DNA of 64,000 bases from positions 124,001 through 188,000 of the forward strand of contig CBFHKO010000003.1 of the NCBI GenBank assembly GCA_965656445.1, in the 5' to 3' direction. Positions within the stretch are counted from its first letter, which is position 1. Each line of letters starts with the position of its first letter. The translations under genes and the position numbers were made by a program. This DNA is from JAHEJA01 sp965656445 (GTDB lineage: Bacteria; Pseudomonadota; Alphaproteobacteria; Rhodobacterales; Rhodobacteraceae). The notes beneath the pieces were generated by a model. It saw nothing but the letters and a program-made list of their open reading frames with translations. It was not told the origin of the DNA and made no database searches. Shown one piece after another: positions 36,473-44,675 of this stretch.

Positions 36473-36493
36473 ATCGCCCCCTAAGGGGGCGAT
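36473..36493. terminator. Strong stem-loop between convergent genes
   Basis: ATCGCCCCC pairs with GGGGGCGAT around a three-base loop. It lies between the ends of the ornithine cyclodeaminase gene and the convergent response regulator. Neither side has a long U-run, though AT-rich sequence follows in the minus direction, so it may work in both directions with moderate strength. Confidence 0.7.
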
Positions 36494-36497
36494 ACTC

Positions 36498-37832
36498 TTA
36501 CAAAAAATCAGCGCGTTGTAGGCCGTATTTTGCCATTTTTTCATTCAATGTGCGTCTCGGCAAACAGAGTTCATCCATGACCTTGGCAATGGATCCTTTG
36601 TGACGGCGCATTGTATTTTCAATCAGCATTTTCTCAAAGGATTCAACATATTCCTTGAGAGGCTTCCCTTCGGTGGTCACAACAGAGGTTACATCATTCG
36701 TATCGCTCATCAAGAGCGATGAAATGGTGCCTTCTCCTCGGCGCGATTGTAGAACAGCGCGTTCGGCCACATTGATCAACTGGCGTACATTTCCAGGCCA
36801 AGGCGCTTGCAGTAATTGCGCCGCTTCTTGAGCGGATATTGCAGGGGCATCACAGCCATATTCATCCGCAAATTCAGCGCAGTATTTGTTAAACATGACC
36901 AAGATATCATCACCGCGTTGACGCAGTGGCGGCACCGTAATGTGCAATTGTCCTAGCCTGTAGAACAAATCAGAGCGCAGCTGTGTTTGCAGCGTTTGAC
37001 CGGCCTCTTGGAGGTTTGAAATCGCAAATATCCGCGTTTCCGCAGGTGTGCCTTGTTCGTTTAGAACCTGAAGCAACTTGGCCTGACAGGCGTCAGACAG
37101 AGTTTCGATATCCTCAAGGACCAGAGATCCCCCACGCGCTTCTTCAATCGCGGGGAGAAACGGGTCTTCGGGATTGACGGGACCAAAGAGACGACGATTA
37201 AGCGCCTCTTCATCAAAAGCAGAGCAAGAGATCAAAACGAATTTGCGCCCGGCCTTAGCCCCAACCGCATGAAGCGCATGGGCCACCAATGTCTTGCCTG
37301 TTCCTGTTTCGCCATCAATCAGGACATGCCCATCAGATTGCGCAAGATCTAGAATATCCTCGCGCATTTTTTCCATTGCGCTGGATTTTCCCATAATTTT
37401 CTTTAACAGCTCATTGCCATCGGACAATTCACGGCGCAATTGGCGGTTATCCAAGGTTAACCGACGCGCGTTGCACGCCTTTTTCGCCATGCGGCTCATG
37501 TTGTCTGGATCAAACGGTTTTTCCAGAAAATCAAACGCCCCAAGGCGCATTGCCTCAACTGCCATCGGCACATCGCCATGTCCTGTGATCATGATCACTG
37601 GCAAAGCGCTGTCTTGGCTCATGAGTTTCTTGAGCAACTGCATGCCGTCCATTCCAGGCATCTTGATATCAGAAATCACAATACCAGGGTAATCTTGGCC
37701 AATTGAGGCCAAAGCATCCGTCGCCGTTGCATAGGTTTCGGTGTCATAGCCCGACAAAGCCAACCATTGAGAGACAGACAAACGCATGTCTTTTTCATCA
37801 TCAACAATTGCTATTTTCATCGCTTTATTCAT
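36498..37832 (-). CDS. DctD/NtrC-type response regulator lacking the GAFTGA loop
   Basis: The 444-residue protein has a receiver domain (IAIVDDEKD; phosphoacceptor aspartate in IVISDIKMPGMDG near residue 56; KPF lysine). A AAA+ domain follows (Walker A DGETGTGKTLVAHALHAVG near 171-189) and a C-terminal Fis-type helix-turn-helix (IAKVMDELCLPRRTLNEKMA). In sigma-54 activators GAFTGA follows FGHE; here the sequence goes RLFGPVNPEDPFLPAIEEA without it. Walker B, usually LFLDEI, reads LVLEDIE. It therefore probably does not remodel sigma-54 holoenzyme. It overlaps the histidine kinase gene (ATGA). Confidence 0.88.
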   Translation of the reverse strand: MNKAMKIAIVDDEKDMRLSVSQWLALSGYDTETYATATDALASIGQDYPGIVISDIKMPGMDGMQLLKKLMSQDSALPVIMITGHGDVPMAVEAMRLGAFDFLEKPFDPDNMSRMAKKACNARRLTLDNRQLRRELSDGNELLKKIMGKSSAMEKMREDILDLAQSDGHVLIDGETGTGKTLVAHALHAVGAKAGRKFVLISCSAFDEEALNRRLFGPVNPEDPFLPAIEEARGGSLVLEDIETLSDACQAKLLQVLNEQGTPAETRIFAISNLQEAGQTLQTQLRSDLFYRLGQLHITVPPLRQRGDDILVMFNKYCAEFADEYGCDAPAISAQEAAQLLQAPWPGNVRQLINVAERAVLQSRRGEGTISSLLMSDTNDVTSVVTTEGKPLKEYVESFEKMLIENTMRRHKGSIAKVMDELCLPRRTLNEKMAKYGLQRADFL

Positions 37833-39622
37833 CCGACACCCATCCCAAGTTGGTCACTGATTTGTCCTGCTTCCTTGAATATGGGGAGTTGGATTTCAAA
37901 TACAGCCCCGGCCTCTTCGTTATGGGCGGTTAATCGCCCACCCATCTCTTTGACAAAACCCGATGAAATCGCCAATCCCAAGCCGACCCCTTCGCCCGCA
38001 GGTTTGGTTGTGTGGAATGGTTCAAACAGATTTTCCAGATCCTCGATCCCATGCCCGTTGTCACGGACCTGAACCAAAGCGTGATCGCCCTTGGACAGCA
38101 TGATTTCAATTTCAGGATTGGCAATCGTCTTGGTCGCATCCAAGGCATTGCGTAAGAGATTGACCAGAACCTGTTCAATACGCATGCGATCCCCTGTCAC
38201 AAGAACCTCAGTATCAGTCAGCACTTTTTGAATAGACACGTTGGATTGCCGCAATTGCGGCTCCATCATCGCAAGGGACGAGGCAACAGCATCGCGCATA
38301 TCAAACACTTTGTACCCTTCGCCACCTTTGCGCGCATAGGATTTCAGCTGTTTGGTAATTGCCCCCATGCGTTCAATGAGATCATCAATGCGATGAAACG
38401 CAGAGAGCGCCTCTTCTGGGCGTTTGCGTTTCAACAAAAGAACCGCCCCTGCCATATAGGTTTTCATCGCCGCCAAAGGCTGGTTTAATTCATGGCTAAC
38501 GGCGGCCGACATTTCCCCGAGCGCGGCTAGTTTTGAGCTTTGCGCAAGGGATTGTTCGGCGACCTCTAGGTTGCGCTGTACACGTTCACGCGCGGCAATT
38601 TCTCTTTGAAGTCTGCTATTTAGAGCGCGAAGTTGATTTGATTCACGTTGCACAAACAACATTCTGAGTGCGGTCCGCCTGTTCATTGCGTAAAACAACA
38701 GAACAAAGAGCGAGGCGAATATCATCACCTCAATTGCCAAATATCCATTCACGCGATCGCGCACACTGGAATAGGCCGTAAAGGACGTGATTTGCCATCC
38801 GCGAAACGCAATGCGTCCCTCCACCCGCATAACGGCCTCACCTTGAACATAGGCGTCCACAGGGACAAAGGTGGTCCACCCCTCGGTTATCCGCATCGCC
38901 CGTTCAATCGCCCCTTCGGGCGGTTGCCGAAGCAAGGCGACCTCTTCGGTCAGACCCCGCCATTTGGGTTCGGTTGAAAGAACAATGTCACCGCTGCTAT
39001 CCGTGACCAAAACCGCATCTGTGACACCAGCCCATGCACGTTCAAACTTATGCAAGTCTACTTCGACCAAGATCACACCAAGCACGTCATTTTGCGCTTC
39101 GATCCGACGGGAATAGATAAAGTGGTTTCCGCCCCCTTCATCTTTGCTGATGTTAAAGATCGTACCGCTTGATTTGAGCGCATCTTGGAAATGGCTTTTA
39201 TCCGAGTGCAGCGCCCCCAAATTGATCCGATCCGTCGAGGCGACAGTGCGCCCCTCGATATCTAATAGCATCAATGAGGCCGCGCCAATTTCATCCACAA
39301 AGCTAATCAAGCGTTGCGTGGACATGGAATAATCAGCCGAATTCAACGCCCCAATTAATTCAGGGTCGCGCGACAAAAGCTGAGGCACAATAGAGCTTCG
39401 TTGAAGTTCGCTGAGCAAGTTACCTGCATAAAGCGCGAGACGGTATTCCGCTTTGCTTTTGGTTGAGGCGGTAAAGCGGCTGGTCAATATCGAATTCGAC
39501 AGCCACAGAGTCGCCCCTGCGATAATAGCCAAGGCCACAAAAGACACACGCATCGACATAGAAAACGCCCCGCCAATACGGGACGCTTTTGAGACGAGTT
39601 TATGTTCAGAAACTTGGGCCAT
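37829..39622 (-). CDS. DctB-type sensor histidine kinase
   Basis: The 597-residue membrane kinase has a helix near residues 24-46, a periplasmic sensor region of about 250 residues (double-Cache type, as in DctB), and a second helix near 295-315. A coiled linker follows, then the dimerisation/phosphoacceptor box AAVSHELNQPLAAMKTYMAG and an HATPase domain with NLLRNALDA, VRDNGHGI and GVGLGLAIS. DctB relatives sense C4-dicarboxylates, but no dctPQM transporter is in view, so the ligand is open. The ATG at 39622 is preferred to a TTG three codons upstream. Coupled to its regulator by ATGA. Confidence 0.9.
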   Translation of the reverse strand: MAQVSEHKLVSKASRIGGAFSMSMRVSFVALAIIAGATLWLSNSILTSRFTASTKSKAEYRLALYAGNLLSELQRSSIVPQLLSRDPELIGALNSADYSMSTQRLISFVDEIGAASLMLLDIEGRTVASTDRINLGALHSDKSHFQDALKSSGTIFNISKDEGGGNHFIYSRRIEAQNDVLGVILVEVDLHKFERAWAGVTDAVLVTDSSGDIVLSTEPKWRGLTEEVALLRQPPEGAIERAMRITEGWTTFVPVDAYVQGEAVMRVEGRIAFRGWQITSFTAYSSVRDRVNGYLAIEVMIFASLFVLLFYAMNRRTALRMLFVQRESNQLRALNSRLQREIAARERVQRNLEVAEQSLAQSSKLAALGEMSAAVSHELNQPLAAMKTYMAGAVLLLKRKRPEEALSAFHRIDDLIERMGAITKQLKSYARKGGEGYKVFDMRDAVASSLAMMEPQLRQSNVSIQKVLTDTEVLVTGDRMRIEQVLVNLLRNALDATKTIANPEIEIMLSKGDHALVQVRDNGHGIEDLENLFEPFHTTKPAGEGVGLGLAISSGFVKEMGGRLTAHNEEAGAVFEIQLPIFKEAGQISDQLGMGVG

Positions 39623-39657
39623 TACACCCAATCATAGCGCGTTTTGCATCAATTGCA

Positions 39658-40326
39658 TCACGCAGTTGCCATGGCCTCAATCAAACTGGCAAAAAATGGC
39701 TTACCATCTGTGTTGCCATGCGCCTCTTCAAAGGCCCGCTCTGGGTGCGGCATCATCCCCAAAACACGGCGGTTTTCGGACAAGACACCGGCAATATCCC
39801 CTTGGGATCCATTAGGGTTATCGCTGTAGGTAAAGGCAATGCGATCCTCATCACGCAAACGGGAAATTTCATCCGCGCTTGCATTATAATTGCCATCGTG
39901 GTGCGCGATTGGAACCTGAATGGTCTGACCTTGATCGTAGCTATTGGTAAAAGCGCTAGAAGTGGTTTCAACGGTCAAACCCACGGTCCGACAGATGTAT
40001 TTCAGTCCCGCATTGCGCAACAAGGCACCCGGTAACAGCCCCGTTTCGGTCAAGACCTGAAATCCATTACAGACCCCAAGGACATGGCCACCTTTGTTGG
40101 CAAACTCAATCACCGAATTCGTCACAGGAGAGCGGGCTGCAATGGCCCCACAGCGCAGATAATCCCCAAAGGAAAATCCGCCAGGAACAGCAACAACATC
40201 CAACCCAGCAGGAAGCTCGGCTTCTTTGTGCCAGATCATGCTCACATCAAACCCAACGCCCTCAAGCGCCATTTTCATGTCGCGGTCACAGTTTGACCCC
40301 GGATATACAACAACCGCCGCACGCAT
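39658..40326 (-). CDS. purQ: Phosphoribosylformylglycinamidine synthase, glutaminase subunit
   Basis: PurQ provides ammonia from glutamine for FGAM synthesis in purine biosynthesis. The 222-residue class I amidotransferase has VVVYPGSNCDRDMKMALE, VPGGFSFGDYLRCGAI, the nucleophile cysteine in LGVCNGFQVLTETGLLPGAL, and MPHPERAFE with the catalytic histidine and glutamate. The ATG overlaps the purS stop (TAATG). The large subunit PurL is not in the window. Confidence 0.97.
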   Translation of the reverse strand: MRAAVVVYPGSNCDRDMKMALEGVGFDVSMIWHKEAELPAGLDVVAVPGGFSFGDYLRCGAIAARSPVTNSVIEFANKGGHVLGVCNGFQVLTETGLLPGALLRNAGLKYICRTVGLTVETTSSAFTNSYDQGQTIQVPIAHHDGNYNASADEISRLRDEDRIAFTYSDNPNGSQGDIAGVLSENRRVLGMMPHPERAFEEAHGNTDGKPFFASLIEAMATA

Positions 40327-40565
40327 TATGAAATCTCGATTGTATAGCTTTCGATGACCGTATTGGCCAAAAGCTTTTCACACATATCTGTGACTTCGCC
40401 CTTGGCTTTTTCCGCATCATCCCCTGCAAGATCAAGTTCGATCACTTTGCCCTGACGCACGCCTTGAACACCTTCAAAGCCGAGACCTCCGAGTGCGTGG
40501 CGCACAGCCTCTCCTTGTGGGTCTAAAACGCCGTTTTTCAACATGACATGTACACGAGCTTTCAT
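40326..40565 (-). CDS. purS: Phosphoribosylformylglycinamidine synthase subunit PurS
   Basis: PurS is the small subunit that joins PurL and PurQ in the three-part FGAM synthase. The 79-residue protein has the typical alpha-beta pattern: ARVHVMLKNGVLDPQGEAVR, HALGGLGFEGVQGVRQGKV, LLANTVIESYTIE. A perfect AAAAGGAAG lies before the ATG. It stands between purC and purQ, as in most alphaproteobacteria. Confidence 0.97.
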   Translation of the reverse strand: MKARVHVMLKNGVLDPQGEAVRHALGGLGFEGVQGVRQGKVIELDLAGDDAEKAKGEVTDMCEKLLANTVIESYTIEIS

Positions 40566-40598
40566 AAGTGATCTTCCTTTTGTCGCGTTTCGCTTGAA

Positions 40599-41357
40599 TT
40601 AGTTAATGACTGTCGGCTTGATAGGCGTCGCCGCGTTCGGCATCACACCCAATCGACGCGCAACCTCAGTATAGGCATCCGTCAGGCTTCCTAGATCGCG
40701 ACGGAACACATCCTTGTCCAGTTTACGACCTGTTTCAATGTCCCAAAGACGACAGCTATCGGGGCTGATTTCATCGGCGACAACCAGACGCGCATAATCA
40801 CCTTCAAATACGCGTCCGATTTCGATTTTGAAATCAACCACGCGAATACCAACGCCATACATCACGCCAGAGATAAAATCATTGACCCGCAACGCGAGGC
40901 TCAAGATATCGTCCATTTCCGCCTGAGACGCCCAGCCAAAGGCCGCAATATGTTCTTCGCTCACCAAAGGATCGCCCAAGGAATCATCTTTGTAGCAATA
41001 TTCAACGATGGGACGGGGCAATTGAGTCCCCTCCTCAACGCCAAGGCGTTTGGTAAAGGAGCCTGCTGCATAGTTGCGCACGATCACTTCGAGAGGCACA
41101 ATTTCACAAGAGCGGCACAGCTGTTCACGCATATTGATGCGTTTGATAAAGTGTGTCGGGACACCAATGGACCCCAGACCTTGCATGAAATATTCGGATA
41201 AGCGATTGTTTAGGACGCCTTTTCCTTCAAACACGTCTTTCTTTTCAGCATTGAAAGCCGTCGCATCATCTTTGAAGTACTGAACGATTGTTCCCGGTTC
41301 AGTTCCTTCGTAAATGATCTTTGCTTTGCCTTCGTAGATTTTGTTGCGACGCGCCAT
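40599..41357 (-). CDS. purC: Phosphoribosylaminoimidazole-succinocarboxamide synthase
   Basis: PurC joins aspartate to CAIR. The 252-residue protein has YEGKAKIIYEGTEPGTIVQY, KGVLNNRLSEYFM, EVIVRNYAAGSFTKRLGVEE, and VDFKIEIGR followed by LVVADEISPDSCRLWDIETG. Length is normal. It is probably the first gene of purC-purS-purQ, and is divergent from bmt over a 219-base spacer rich in ATGCA motifs. Confidence 0.97.
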   Translation of the reverse strand: MARRNKIYEGKAKIIYEGTEPGTIVQYFKDDATAFNAEKKDVFEGKGVLNNRLSEYFMQGLGSIGVPTHFIKRINMREQLCRSCEIVPLEVIVRNYAAGSFTKRLGVEEGTQLPRPIVEYCYKDDSLGDPLVSEEHIAAFGWASQAEMDDILSLALRVNDFISGVMYGVGIRVVDFKIEIGRVFEGDYARLVVADEISPDSCRLWDIETGRKLDKDVFRRDLGSLTDAYTEVARRLGVMPNAATPIKPTVIN

Positions 41358-41409
41358 GGATATACTTTCTTTGTGGGGACCTGAGTCCAGCTTGACGCCC
41401 TCTTAAATC

Positions 41410-41528
41410 ATGCACACGTTTCCCGCAAGTCACGCCGTTGCCCCCGCGACAAAACGAATGCAAACCTTGCCCTTTCTAATGATTATGCACAAAATTCATG
41501 CAAGTCGTGAAATTATGCATTTGCATAA
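41410..41528. promoter_or_regulatory. Cluster of ATGCA motifs with a perfect inverted repeat
   Basis: Six copies of ATGCA or its complement lie in 119 bases of the purC/bmt spacer (41410, 41458, 41485, 41498, 41515, and reversed at 41522). Three belong to the heptamer TTATGCA, and two of these form the inverted repeat TTATGCA-TT-TGCATAA (41513-41528). This looks like an operator array for an unidentified regulator of methionine/B12 or purine genes. Confidence 0.5.
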
Positions 41529-41530
41529 AC

Positions 41531-41558
41531 TGACTTTTTCAGTCACGTGGTCACACGT
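41531..41558 (+). promoter_or_regulatory. Two adjoining hairpins in the bmt leader
   Basis: TGACT-TTTTC-AGTCA (41531-41545) is followed at once by ACGTG-GTCA-CACGT (41545-41558); they share one base and so may compete. The second ends 18 bases before the bmt ATG, just upstream of the GAGAGG ribosome binding site. They could be mRNA structures or DNA sites. I could not match a known riboswitch. Confidence 0.35.
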
Positions 41559-41576
41559 TAATGAGAGGGTTTCGCT

Positions 41577-42593
41577 ATGACGACCAAATTTGCAGATTTT
41601 CTTCAGTCCCGCGACTGGATCCTAGCGGATGGCGCAACAGGCACCAATCTGTTTAATATGGGGCTCTCTTCTGGCGATGCACCTGAGTTATGGAATGAAA
41701 CCCATCCTGACAATATTCGCAAGCTTTATCAATTGGCTGTGGACGCAGGAAGCGATCTGTTTTTGACTAACAGCTTTGGTGGCAACGCCTCTCGTTTGAA
41801 ACTGCATGATGCGGGTCATCGCGCCCGAGAATTGTCGCGCATCTCGGCTGAATTGGGCCGCGAGGTCGCAGATAAAACCAATCGCACCGTTATCGTTGCA
41901 GGATCCGTTGGACCAACAGGCGAAATCATGGAACCCGTCGGCAGCCTTAGCCATTCTGACGCCGTCGAAATATTCCATGAGCAAGCCGAAGGATTAAAAG
42001 AAGGCGGTGCAGATGTCTTGTGGCTAGAAACCATTTCCGCCCCTGAAGAATACCGCGCCGCTGCCGAAGCCTTTGCACTGGCCGATATGCCATGGTGCGG
42101 CACGATGAGCTTTGACACCGCTGGGCGCACGATGATGGGTGTCACCTCCTCAGCCATGGTTGAGATGGTGAATGCCCTCCCCAATCCTCCACTTGGCTTT
42201 GGCGCAAATTGCGGCACTGGTTCGTCCGATTTGTTGCGCACTGTCCAAGGCTTTGTCGCAATGAACCCGTCTCAGGCCGTTATTGCCAAAGGCAACGCTG
42301 GTATCCCCAAATATGTGGACGGCCATATTTGTTATGACGGAACTCCTGAATTGATGGCGGATTATGCGGTCATGGCGCGCGACAGTGGTGCAAAAATCAT
42401 TGGCGGATGCTGTGGGACAATGGCTGAGCATTTGAAAAGCATGCGTGACGCCTTGGAAACCCGCCCACGTGGAGCGGCTCCCACCCTTGAGGATATCAAG
42501 TCCCGCTTGGGTGACTTTAGCTCTGAGAGCGACGGCACAGGCGATAACGAAGCCGCGCCACGTCGCACCCGTCGATCACGCCGCGGCGAGTAG
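41577..42593 (+). CDS. bmt: Betaine/homocysteine S-methyltransferase family protein (methionine-synthase homocysteine module)
   Basis: The 338-residue zinc-dependent methyltransferase has LADGATGTNLFNMGLSSGDA, TNSFGGNASRL, and the three zinc cysteines in GANCGTG (near residue 210) and IIGGCCGT (near 275). The tail is basic (RRTRRSRRGE). This module binds homocysteine; with the corrinoid protein downstream it matches the split, B12-dependent methionine synthases I recall from Phaeobacter and Dinoroseobacter genetics. Betaine could also be the methyl donor, as its common annotation says. The ATG at 41577 has a GAGAGG upstream. Confidence 0.88.
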   Translation: MTTKFADFLQSRDWILADGATGTNLFNMGLSSGDAPELWNETHPDNIRKLYQLAVDAGSDLFLTNSFGGNASRLKLHDAGHRARELSRISAELGREVADKTNRTVIVAGSVGPTGEIMEPVGSLSHSDAVEIFHEQAEGLKEGGADVLWLETISAPEEYRAAAEAFALADMPWCGTMSFDTAGRTMMGVTSSAMVEMVNALPNPPLGFGANCGTGSSDLLRTVQGFVAMNPSQAVIAKGNAGIPKYVDGHICYDGTPELMADYAVMARDSGAKIIGGCCGTMAEHLKSMRDALETRPRGAAPTLEDIKSRLGDFSSESDGTGDNEAAPRRTRRSRRGE

Positions 42594-42715
42594 TCGTTAA
42601 GAACGCTTGTGGTTGAAGGGGCAAACACGCCCCCAAAACCATGACAAAGGTGACATTAAACCACACGGAAGGTCATAAATTTTATGAATTTTTTCCGCTT
42701 TTGCCCCTGTAATTT

Positions 42716-42735
42716 CCGACACTAAGTCGGCTTTT
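42716..42735 (+). terminator. Possible weak terminator or attenuator after bmt
   Basis: CCGAC pairs with GTCGG around ACTAA and is followed by CTTTT. It lies 120 bases after bmt and 100 before the corrinoid gene, so it could separate their expression. A second small hairpin (GGGGC/GCCCC, 42618-42633) lies upstream without a U-run. Confidence 0.4.
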
Positions 42736-42837
42736 ACCAAATCCGTGTCGCAATTAACCTAGTCAAAAAAACAATTGGCGTCACAAGGTATACAAAATCA
42801 ACGATGCGTTTTAGGCGCCCAATGAAGGATTACCCAA

Positions 42838-43536
42838 ATGTCAGACGAAGACGATATCATCCTCTCCGAACTCGATGACGAAGAACTGGTTCAACAAATG
42901 TTTGATGACCTCTACGATGGCCTCAAAGAGGAAATCGAAGAAGGCGTCAATATCCTGTTGGAACGTGGTTGGGAACCCTACCGTATCTTAACCGAAGCTC
43001 TTGTTGGTGGCATGACAATCGTTGGTCAAGACTTCCGCGATGGTATTTTGTTCGTTCCCGAAGTTCTTTTGGCGGCTAATGCGATGAAAGGTGGCATGTT
43101 CATCTTGAAACCGCTTTTGGCGGAAACTGGTGCGCCCCGCGTTGGTAAAATGGTGATCGGGACCGTTAAAGGTGACATCCATGACATTGGCAAAAACCTT
43201 GTTGGCATGATGATGGAAGGTGCGGGTTTCGAAGTTGTGGATCTTGGCATCAACAACCCTGTTGAAACCTACCTTGAGGCTCTTGAGTCAGAGAAGCCTG
43301 ACATTTTGGGCATGTCTGCACTTTTGACGACGACAATGCCCTACATGAAAGTGGTCATCGACACGATGGTGGAACAAGGTCTTCGCGAAGACTACATCGT
43401 TCTTGTTGGCGGTGCGCCATTGAACGAAGAGTTCGGCAAAGCCATCGGTGCTGATGCCTATTGCCGTGACGCAGCGGTTGCTGTTGAAACAGCAAAAGAG
43501 CAGATGGCACGCAAGCACAACCAAATGAGCGCGTAA
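42838..43536 (+). CDS. Corrinoid-binding protein (MtaC/MetH B12-module type)
   Basis: The 232-residue protein has an N-terminal helical cap (about residues 1-95, acidic start) and a C-terminal Rossmann B12-binding domain with the cobalt-ligating histidine in GDIHDIGKNLVGMMMEGAGF (near residue 118). GMSALLTTTMPYMK and VLVGGAPLNEEF follow. It carries methylcobalamin to a methyltransferase. Placement after the homocysteine module and before DUF1638 fits the split methionine synthase of roseobacters. AAGGA precedes the ATG. Confidence 0.94.
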   Translation: MSDEDDIILSELDDEELVQQMFDDLYDGLKEEIEEGVNILLERGWEPYRILTEALVGGMTIVGQDFRDGILFVPEVLLAANAMKGGMFILKPLLAETGAPRVGKMVIGTVKGDIHDIGKNLVGMMMEGAGFEVVDLGINNPVETYLEALESEKPDILGMSALLTTTMPYMKVVIDTMVEQGLREDYIVLVGGAPLNEEFGKAIGADAYCRDAAVAVETAKEQMARKHNQMSA

Positions 43537-43557
43537 GCCATTTGAGCGATCTACACG

Positions 43558-43590
43558 AGCCCGCGCACAGAGATGTGACGCGGGCTTTTT
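43558..43590 (+). terminator. Rho-independent terminator after the corrinoid protein gene
   Basis: AGCCCGCG pairs with CGCGGGCT; the apical part pairs again (CACA/TGTG) with GAGA as loop. TTTTT follows. The DUF1638 gene begins only 19 bases later, so read-through must supply it or it has its own signal. Confidence 0.9.
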
Positions 43591-43608
43591 CATTTTGAGG
43601 CCTGTATA

Positions 43609-44241
43609 ATGTTGCCATCTGATAGAGACCTAACATCTCAAGAGCTCGACCTTATCAAAGGGTCGGGACGAGTTTTGTTACTGGCCTGTGGTGCCTTGGC
43701 CCGTGAAATTTTGGACATCATCAAAATCAACGGCTGGGATCATATGGATCTAAAATGCTTGCCTGCGATTTTACACAATACGCCTGAGAAAATCACACCG
43801 CTTGTGCGCGAACATGTGGAAAAACACCGCGCGTCCTATGACAAGGTGTTTGTTGTCTATGCTGATTGTGGAACGGGCGGTTTGTTAGAAGCGGCCTGTA
43901 ATCAGATGGGCGTTGAAATGGTCGCAGGCCCGCATTGTTATTCCTTTTTTGAAGGAAATGACGCCTTTGCCGACAAAGGCGAAGTGACGTCGTTTTATTT
44001 GACGGATTTCTTGGTGCGCCAGTTTGAGGCCTTTGTCTGGGTGCCCCTTGGGTTAGATCGGCACCCTGATTTGAAACATATGTATTTCGGCAATTACACA
44101 ACGCTTGTCTATCAATCGCAAATCCACGACCCCGCCCTCATTGAACTGGCACAGCAGCATGCTGAAAAGCTTGGGCTCGCCTTTGAGCATCGCCATACAG
44201 GATATGGGGATTTAGAACGCGAGATTGCGGCGCAGGCTTAG
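43609..44241 (+). CDS. DUF1638 domain protein
   Basis: The 210-residue soluble protein begins with a strand-rich region (VLLLACGALAREILDIIKIN) followed by LKCLPAILHNTPEKI. It has a cysteine-containing block (YADCGTGG, then CNQMGVEMVAGPHCYSFFEG) and an aromatic block DRHPDLKHMYFGNYTTLVY, all DUF1638 features. Genetic work in related bacteria, as I recall it, ties this family to B12-dependent methionine synthesis, possibly in keeping the corrinoid reduced. Its position fits that. The exact activity is unknown. GAGG lies upstream of the ATG. Confidence 0.85.
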   Translation: MLPSDRDLTSQELDLIKGSGRVLLLACGALAREILDIIKINGWDHMDLKCLPAILHNTPEKITPLVREHVEKHRASYDKVFVVYADCGTGGLLEAACNQMGVEMVAGPHCYSFFEGNDAFADKGEVTSFYLTDFLVRQFEAFVWVPLGLDRHPDLKHMYFGNYTTLVYQSQIHDPALIELAQQHAEKLGLAFEHRHTGYGDLEREIAAQA

Positions 44242-44248
44242 GCAGGCC

Positions 44249-44653
44249 TCAACCCGCCGCCGTTGTTTGAATGCGCTCAATCATAGAGCGCACACCGTTT
44301 GAACGCTGAGCAGAGAGATGTTCGTTCAACCCCAAACGCGCCAATTCCGCATGGGCATCAATTTTTGCCACATCTTGCAGAGGCACGCCATTAAACAATT
44401 CACGCAAAACCGCCACGAGACCACGCACGATCAAGGCATCGCTATCCCCATCAAAGCGAAAGACATCCTTGTCTGTAAAGGTTTGTATCCACACCTGTGA
44501 GGCGCAGCCATGCACTTTATTCGCATCGACTTTGAGGGCGTCCTCCATGGGGTCCATGGCTTTGCCCATATCGATAACAAACCGATAGCGGTCTTCCCAT
44601 TCCTCTAGAAATTCAAAATCTTCGACAATGTTTTCGAATGCCTCAGTTGCCAT
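44249..44653 (-). CDS. sufE: SufE-family Fe-S cluster assembly sulfur acceptor
   Basis: SufE takes persulfide sulfur from the cysteine desulfurase SufS and passes it on for Fe-S cluster building. The 134-residue protein has IVEDFEFLEEWEDRYRFVID, DANKVHGCASQVWIQT with the acceptor cysteine near residue 50, and the C-terminal helix LSAQRSNGVRSMIERIQ. The remaining suf genes are elsewhere. It lies next to rnd with a 22-base gap, probably co-transcribed. Confidence 0.94.
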   Translation of the reverse strand: MATEAFENIVEDFEFLEEWEDRYRFVIDMGKAMDPMEDALKVDANKVHGCASQVWIQTFTDKDVFRFDGDSDALIVRGLVAVLRELFNGVPLQDVAKIDAHAELARLGLNEHLSAQRSNGVRSMIERIQTTAAG

Positions 44654-44675
44654 TCACGAACCCCTTGTAAGATCG

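Noticed and set aside
41531..41576. A SAM-II or SAM/SAH riboswitch before bmt
   Set aside because: The leader has CACGT elements and hairpins but not the full conserved core in order; I report only an unclassified structured leader.
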